A stretch of DNA of 34,522 nucleotides from Cytophagales bacterium (GTDB lineage Bacteria; Bacteroidota; Bacteroidia; Cytophagales; UBA9547): assembly GCA_013297755.1 (NCBI GenBank), contig JAAFIH010000039.1, forward strand, positions 1-34,522, read 5' to 3'. This document shows, one piece after another, positions 30,452 to 34,522 of this stretch. Position numbers and translations under genes: made by a program. The notes below the pieces were generated by a model that saw nothing but the letters and a program-made list of their open reading frames with translations, made no database searches and was not told where the DNA came from. Position 1 is the stretch's first letter; each line of letters opens with the position of its first letter.

Positions 30452-30483
30452 TTGGTAGATTGGTAGGTTGGTAGGTTGGTAGA
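30452..30483. repeat. Four-copy 8-bp microsatellite upstream of the giant gene
   Basis: Units TTGGTAGA, TTGGTAGG, TTGGTAGG and TTGGTAGA run without gaps. The array ends about 20 bases from the candidate -7 element, so a copy-number change would alter sequence just beyond the core promoter. Four copies are a modest array. Confidence 0.8.
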
Positions 30484-30507
30484 TAAAATGATGGCAAGCC
30501 AGTAAAT

Positions 30508-30753
30508 AAACCTATAAGGTTTTTAAAACCTTATAGGTTTGTAGTTAAAAAAAAGAAATCATCGCTCCAAGCGATAGAATCTTTAAAAAATCAAACGCAG
30601 ACATGGTTCAAAACCCTATCTGCGTTCGCAAACCTATAATGTTTTTAAAAACCTCATAGGTTTGATTGATTAGAAAATAAAGATACCATCGTTTGGAGCG
30701 ATGGTATCTTTATAAAATCAAACGCAGACAGGGTTCAAAACCCTGTCTGCGTT
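30508..30753. repeat. Tandemly duplicated array of three different hairpins (A-B-C-A-B-C)
   Basis: A1 30508-30540 is a perfect 16-bp palindrome around one base (AAACCTATAAGGTTTT arms). B1 30552-30584 is an imperfect relative of the AAAGATACCATCG hairpin. C1 30594-30626 has 15-bp arms (AACGCAGACATGGTT) with two mismatches and a CAA loop. A2 30630-30663 has 17-bp arms with two mismatches. B2 30679-30711 has perfect 13-bp arms. C2 30721-30753 has perfect 15-bp arms and the same CAA loop. The offset between the two triplets is 122-127 bases. In each triplet some hairpins are perfect and others decayed. They may act as terminators or as transcript-end structures. Confidence 0.8.
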
Positions 30754-30780
30754 CGCAATGACGCAAAGCATTCGCAACAG

Positions 30781-30817
30781 CAAAGGATGCCATCACTTTG
30801 AGCGATGGCATCCTTTG
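30781..30817 (-). terminator. Hairpin terminator just after the GLUG/MBG gene
   Basis: Perfect 14-bp arms CAAAGGATGCCATC (30781-30794) and GATGGCATCCTTTG (30804-30817) enclose a 9-base loop, starting 4 bases past the TAG stop codon at 30822-30824. The core (GATGCCATC, GAGCGATGG) resembles hairpin family B of the adjacent array. This makes readthrough into the giant gene unlikely. Confidence 0.72.
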
Positions 30818-30821
30818 TTAC

Positions 30822-33800
30822 CTATTCAACCACTACTTTTACACTCGATTTACCCACATATACAATGTATGTGCCTGTTGAAATACCCGAAACAAATAAT
30901 TTGGTTTCGGTGGTTGTTTTGGTTTGCACCAATTTGCCATCGAGGGTATAAATCATAACTTTGCCCAATGGCACAGCTGCAGAAATAGTGAAACTGCCAT
31001 TGTTTGGGTTGGGATGAATTGTTAATTGTAAATTGTTAATTATTAATGCTGAATTTACACTAGTCGAATTGGCGTTTACTACAACTATAGCAGTCAAGGC
31101 ACTTGGATTTTGGTTTGGGTTTTGAACTATTGCACTCACATTGCTACTTGTGGCTGAGCCAGCTGACAAAGTAGCTATAATTGTTGAGACGTTAATTAAT
31201 ATTACGTTTGTCAAAACCACACCATTGACAGTAACACTTGCTCCTGGCTCGAAACCTGAACCCGAAATGGTAATACTTGTTGGCACAGTGGCGTTAACAA
31301 TATTTCCATCCGACAAAATACCTGAAACAGAAGCACTTGAATTTGCTGGTGTTACTGTTAATTGACCATTAACCATTAACAATTGATAATTACCCACGTT
31401 TGCTCCTGAAGCAGTTGCGATTATTGGGAATGTACCCACACCAGAGAGACTGGTTGCTGCTGTTGAACCACTATACGTAATTACATCATTATTTACCAAA
31501 CCTAAAACTGTACCTGTAAAAACTGGATTGGGTTGCCCATATACTTTGGTTGCATTGTTACCAACTATGGTTGCCGAAACTGGCAAAATTACGATAACAC
31601 TTGTAACTGTACCTCTATAATTTGGGTCTGTGATTATACCTACAACTGTATATGTACCTGCATTGGTAGGTGCAATGGTACTACCATTGTAGGTAACGCT
31701 ACTGGCAACTCCCGAAGGCAAACCTGTAATGCTTGTAGTTTTTGGAGAACCATTATATACACTATTGCTAAGCCCAGCTACCGAAAGTTGGTTGCTAATG
31801 TCTGATGGAGAAATTAGGATAACACTTGTAACTGTACCTACATAATTATTATCATTTACAATACCTATAACTGTATATGTACCTGCGTTTGTAGGTGCAG
31901 TTGGGCTACCATTGTAGGTAACGCTACTGGCAACTCCTGAAGGCAAACCTGTAATACTTGTAGCTTTTGGCGAACCATTATATACACTATTGCTAAGCCC
32001 AGCTACCGAAAGTTGGTTGCTAATATCTGATGGAGATATTACGATTACACTTGTAACTGTACCTGTATAATTTGGGTCTGTGATGATGCCCACAACTGTA
32101 TATGTACCTGCGTTTGTAGGTGCAGTGGTGCTGCCATTGTAGGTAACGCTACTGGCAACTCCTGAAGGCAAACCTGTAATGCTTGTAGTTTTTGGCGAAC
32201 CATTATAAACACTATTACTAAGCCCAGCTACCGAAAGTTGATTGCTAATGTCAGATGGAGAAATTACGATTACACTTGTTACTGTACCTGTATAATTTGG
32301 GTCTGTGATTATACCCACAACTGTATAACTTCCTGCATTGGTGGGTGCTGTGCTACTACCATTGTAGGTATAGTTTACTCCCGAAGTGCTTGGCAAACCA
32401 ACCACACTGGGTACTTTTGGTGTATTATCAAAAACATTACTATTAAAAACTATTGGGCTAGGTGCTGTACTCACAAAAGCCAAGGCAGTAATCGTTAATT
32501 GAGAATTGATAATGGAGAATTGATAATTATTTGAGTTTGCTCCTGTAGCTGTTGCAACAATTGCATAAACCCCAACTCCCGAAAGGCTGGTTGCTGCGGT
32601 TGTGCCACTATAATTTATAACATCGCCATTTACCAAGCCTAAAATAGTACCTGTAAATATGGGGTTGGCTGAACCATATTCTCTTGTGAAATTATTACCA
32701 TTTACGGTAGCATTATATTTTAAACTTACAGCATTACTAATTTCATCCCCACAAGTACCAGAAACTGCAACTTGATACATACCTGGGACAGTGGTATTAA
32801 TGCCTGTAGTAGTTGCTCCAGTATTCCATTTATAGGACAAGTTTGTACCTGTTGCTGAAACTGAAAATGTAGCAAGACTACCTGAATTGATAATTTGGGG
32901 GATGGGATGAGTAGCAATTATTGTGCCTGCAAAAGTACTTAAACTAAACGTATTGGAAATTCTAGTACCACACGTACCCGAAACAGTAACTCTATAATTA
33001 TTACCAACTACAGATGTTAGCATACTTGTGGTTGTACTCAAGCCATTGCTCCATGCATAACTTAAACTTGCTCCTGTAGTAGTTATACCAAATATAGCCA
33101 TAGTGCCACCACATACCGTTTGGGATAACGATTGACCAGTAATGGTGGTATTTGAGTTTTGTATAACTACTTGCGCTCTTATTTTACTTTCACAAGTATT
33201 GATGGTTTGAGATACATATAGATTAGAACCAGTTATACTTGAGCTAGGATTTAAGGCAATGCCACTTACTGACAAGGTATAGTATTTGAGATTGGCACCT
33301 GTAGCTGTAATACTACTGACCAATGCACCACTGCAAAAAGATTGGTTGCTGGCAATTGGTGCTGAAGTAAGCGTAGTAATGGTTTCTTGCAATGCCAACA
33401 CAGGGTAGCCATTATTGAGGTTACATATATCCATTTTCCATGTGTCGGTAGAGCCATTGGTGGTTTCGTTTATAAAATCCCAACCAGCAGCGGTAAAGGT
33501 GCTGATGGTTTGCATCTGGGTAGTAGTTTTGCCAATAGCACCAACACCAGCCGAAGTTGATTGATTAGTAGTTTGGGTATCCCAAAAACTGTTATTATAT
33601 GTGCCTCCACTATTTAATCCTACCAAGCCGCCAACTGCACTACTCCCACTTACTGACCCTGTGGCGTAGCAGTTAGAGATGGTGCTATTATTAAATCCTA
33701 CAAAACCGCCAACATTACTAGTCCCATTTACACCACCTGTGGCGTAGCAGGAACTAATATTGCTTGCCCAAATGTATCCTATGAAGCCGCCAACATAATT

Positions 33801-34352
33801 TCCCCCACTTACAGACCCTTTAGCATAGCTGGTATTGACGATGCCATTATTATTTCCTACCAAACCTCCAACATAACTACCACCACTTACTGCCCCTGTT
33901 GCGTAGCAAGTAGTGATAGAGCGCCAATTATATCCCACCAAACCGCCAACAAAACTACTACCAATTACAGCTCCTGTAGCGTAGCAGGTAGTTAGGATTC
34001 CTCCTCCACTAATATTATTTCCTACCAAGCCGCCAACATAATCGCTCCCACCACTTACTGCCCCTGTGGCGTAGCAGGCAGTGACGATGCCATTATTAGT
34101 TCCTACCAAGCCGCCAACCTGACTTAGTCCAGTTACGGTGCCTCCATCTATGCCTAGGTTTGATATCAATGCTGGAGAATTTGTACGTCCAAATAAACCA
34201 ACTTGATTTTGAGTAGGTCTGTTTATAATAAGCCCCCTAATTTTGAAATCCTGACCTGTGTAAGTGCCTGTAAATTGATTTGTGGTGTTTCCTATGGGGC
34301 TAAAACCAGCTCCAGCGTTCCAAGCGCTTGTTGCACTCGCATCTATATCCAT
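30822..34352 (-). CDS. GLUG/MBG/IPT T9SS cargo protein, 5' end lost to an IS (1176 aa remain)
   Basis: From the first ATG the product starts MDIDASATSAWNAGAGFSPI, which in relatives is an internal position of GLUG proteins rather than an N-terminus. Residues ~60-250 carry seven VGG(L/F)(V/I)G GLUG-type repeats about 26 residues apart. Then come Ig-like domains with paired Cys (~320-540), an MBG domain (REYGSANPIFTGTILGLVNG), one divergent and three near-identical 75-residue MBG_3-like repeats, a second MBG domain (KVYGQPNPVFTGTVLGLVNN), an IPT/TIG-like domain, and a type A T9SS sorting domain (LTIHPNPNNGSFTIS...ISTGTYIVYV). No signal peptide exists, although the sorting domain requires Sec export. 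Homologous coding runs upstream of the ATG (LSTTTGHWNKSFKQT, 34353-34397) and ends at a stop inside IS sequence. The gene is therefore probably a non-secreted remnant, even though 1176 codons remain intact. Confidence 0.85.
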   Translation of the reverse strand: MDIDASATSAWNAGAGFSPIGNTTNQFTGTYTGQDFKIRGLIINRPTQNQVGLFGRTNSPALISNLGIDGGTVTGLSQVGGLVGTNNGIVTACYATGAVSGGSDYVGGLVGNNISGGGILTTCYATGAVIGSSFVGGLVGYNWRSITTCYATGAVSGGSYVGGLVGNNNGIVNTSYAKGSVSGGNYVGGFIGYIWASNISSCYATGGVNGTSNVGGFVGFNNSTISNCYATGSVSGSSAVGGLVGLNSGGTYNNSFWDTQTTNQSTSAGVGAIGKTTTQMQTISTFTAAGWDFINETTNGSTDTWKMDICNLNNGYPVLALQETITTLTSAPIASNQSFCSGALVSSITATGANLKYYTLSVSGIALNPSSSITGSNLYVSQTINTCESKIRAQVVIQNSNTTITGQSLSQTVCGGTMAIFGITTTGASLSYAWSNGLSTTTSMLTSVVGNNYRVTVSGTCGTRISNTFSLSTFAGTIIATHPIPQIINSGSLATFSVSATGTNLSYKWNTGATTTGINTTVPGMYQVAVSGTCGDEISNAVSLKYNATVNGNNFTREYGSANPIFTGTILGLVNGDVINYSGTTAATSLSGVGVYAIVATATGANSNNYQFSIINSQLTITALAFVSTAPSPIVFNSNVFDNTPKVPSVVGLPSTSGVNYTYNGSSTAPTNAGSYTVVGIITDPNYTGTVTSVIVISPSDISNQLSVAGLSNSVYNGSPKTTSITGLPSGVASSVTYNGSTTAPTNAGTYTVVGIITDPNYTGTVTSVIVISPSDISNQLSVAGLSNSVYNGSPKATSITGLPSGVASSVTYNGSPTAPTNAGTYTVIGIVNDNNYVGTVTSVILISPSDISNQLSVAGLSNSVYNGSPKTTSITGLPSGVASSVTYNGSTIAPTNAGTYTVVGIITDPNYRGTVTSVIVILPVSATIVGNNATKVYGQPNPVFTGTVLGLVNNDVITYSGSTAATSLSGVGTFPIIATASGANVGNYQLLMVNGQLTVTPANSSASVSGILSDGNIVNATVPTSITISGSGFEPGASVTVNGVVLTNVILINVSTIIATLSAGSATSSNVSAIVQNPNQNPSALTAIVVVNANSTSVNSALIINNLQLTIHPNPNNGSFTISAAVPLGKVMIYTLDGKLVQTKTTTETKLFVSGISTGTYIVYVGKSSVKVVVE
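30825..31050 (-). other. T9SS sorting domain of the GLUG/MBG protein
   Basis: The C-terminal ~75 residues show INNLQLTIHPNPNNGSFTIS, the strand VMIYTLDGKLVQTK and ISTGTYIVYVGKSSVKVVVE, the usual three landmarks of a type A Por-tail domain. Without the lost signal peptide it should have no effect. Confidence 0.88.
31590..32264 (-). repeat. Three near-identical 225-bp repeats (MBG_3-like)
   Basis: Copies at about 32264-32040, 32039-31815 and 31814-31590 each encode 75 residues beginning ISPSDISNQLSVAGLSNSVY and containing YNGS.(T/I)APTNAGTYTV. They differ at only a few residues (TT/AT after SPK; TDPNYTG, NDNNYVG, TDPNYRG). A fourth, clearly diverged relative lies at about 32480-32265. The pattern suggests recent expansion of one unit, and the array could change length by recombination. 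Confidence 0.88.
33590..34175 (-). repeat. Seven GLUG-type repeats
   Basis: The motif VGGLVG or its variants VGGFIG and VGGFVG occurs at about residues 79, 106, 135, 161, 187, 214 and 240, with CYATG(A/S)VSG-like strands between. The set ends in the usual GLUG exit NSFWDTQTT...GKTTTQMQ. GLUG repeats form a beta-solenoid in bacterial surface proteins. Confidence 0.88.
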
Positions 34353-34403
34353 TGTTTGTTTAAAACTTTTGTTCCAATGACCTGTTGTGGTACTTAGGGA
34401 TTG
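34353..34403 (-). pseudogene. Residual 5' coding of the GLUG/MBG gene ahead of its first ATG
   Basis: In frame with the gene, the codons upstream of the ATG read S-LSTTTGHWNKSFKQT, a good match to the 'LS...WNK.F.QT.DIDA' stretch that precedes GLUG repeats in Bacteroidota proteins. The frame meets TAA at 34404-34406, inside what appears to be insertion-sequence end DNA. The normal signal peptide and the rest of the N-terminus are therefore missing on this side of the IS. Confidence 0.7.
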
Positions 34404-34522
34404 TTAAACAATAAACAATACAATTAAGGCAATATTGTGTAGTTCCAATCTCCTCTAAATTCGTTTCGAGAAAGATTAATGTTTTCTAATTCTTCATCAG
34501 TTATTTTAATACTTTTTTTATA
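34398..34522 (-). mobile_element. ISAzo13-like insertion sequence, 3' end only
   Basis: The transposase C-terminus (34424-34522) is followed by about 25 noncoding bases that end where GLUG coding resumes, placing the boundary within about 34395-34403. The presumed terminal sequence reads GGGATTGTTAAACAATAAAC on the plus strand and contains the small inverted repeat ATTGTT/AACAAT (34400-34412). The other end, the second inverted repeat and any target duplication lie outside the window. Confidence 0.65.
34424..34522 (-). CDS. ISAzo13-family (Rhodopirellula-type DDE) transposase, C-terminal 32 codons
   Basis: A frame open from the window edge reads KITDEELENINL...RNEFRGDWNYTILP and stops at TAA (34424-34426). 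The ending 'R.(E/D)F.G(E/D)WNYT(I/L).P' is characteristic of ISAzo13-type transposases as I recall the family, and the preceding 'I(T/S)DEEL..' also fits. The catalytic DDE region lies outside the window, so activity cannot be judged. Confidence 0.7.
   Translation of the reverse strand, partial: YKKSIKITDEELENINLSRNEFRGDWNYTILP

Larger units (their letters stand above)
30285..30821. other. Intergenic region upstream of the giant gene
   Basis: No gene is present. Reading from the right it holds the terminator of the upstream gene (30781-30817), a duplicated hairpin array (30508-30753), an 8-bp microsatellite (30452-30483) and a candidate promoter (30424-30431), leaving a leader of roughly 130 bases before the giant gene. 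The last bases before the ATG read GGTAAGGTAAAATAT, with no strong ribosome-binding site. Confidence 0.75.

Noticed and set aside
30508-30753. A CRISPR array
   Set aside because: The repeated elements are three different palindromes in a duplicated cassette, without a constant repeat, unique spacers or cas genes.

Overview
The window is AT-rich DNA from a member of the Bacteroidota, most likely Cytophagales or a related gliding or aquatic lineage. The evidence is two very large secreted proteins ending in type A type IX secretion (T9SS) C-terminal sorting domains, starts without clear Shine-Dalgarno sites, -7 elements of the Bacteroidota type (TAnnTTTG), and MBG, GLUG and CSLREA-like modules typical of this phylum. 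The genus cannot be fixed from the sequence alone. All genes seen lie on the minus strand.

Right to left, in the direction of transcription: (1) 34398-34522 holds the last 32 codons and the 3' terminal sequence of an insertion sequence whose transposase looks like the ISAzo13 (Rhodopirellula-type DDE) family. (2) 30822-34352 is a 1176-aa GLUG/MBG/IPT protein with a T9SS sorting domain. Its homology continues upstream of the first ATG to the edge of the insertion sequence, so the IS appears to have removed the 5' end, including the signal peptide. (3) 30285-30821 is an intergenic region with a terminator hairpin, a tandemly duplicated array of three different hairpins, a four-copy 8-bp microsatellite and a candidate promoter. 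(4) 381-30284 is one unbroken gene of 9967 codons, about 87% of the window, coding for a giant, repetitive, exported, surface-type protein. (5) 93-380 contains a terminator hairpin and GC-rich dispersed repeats. (6) 1-92 is the first 30 codons of an unrecognised small protein.

The giant protein has a signal peptide and a T9SS sorting domain, with a long chain of beta-rich modules between them. A recurring 'YRS..GxW...PG..GD.VSI.GGHTV' module starts each new segment (eight places). It is followed by runs of a solenoid motif (more than 20 places) and often by an 'FPIGT.G.Y.PLTI' module. The middle carries three tandem ~650-residue supermodules, each a LamG-like domain, a CSLREA-type parallel beta-helix and an Ig-like linker, followed by three further LamG-like domains. 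IPT/TIG, Big_2-like and Ig-like domains lead to the C-terminus. No catalytic domain was recognised. The simplest reading is an adhesin or extracellular-matrix/filament protein. The IS-truncated neighbour looks like a second T9SS cargo. No T9SS machinery, tRNA, rRNA or CRISPR was seen.
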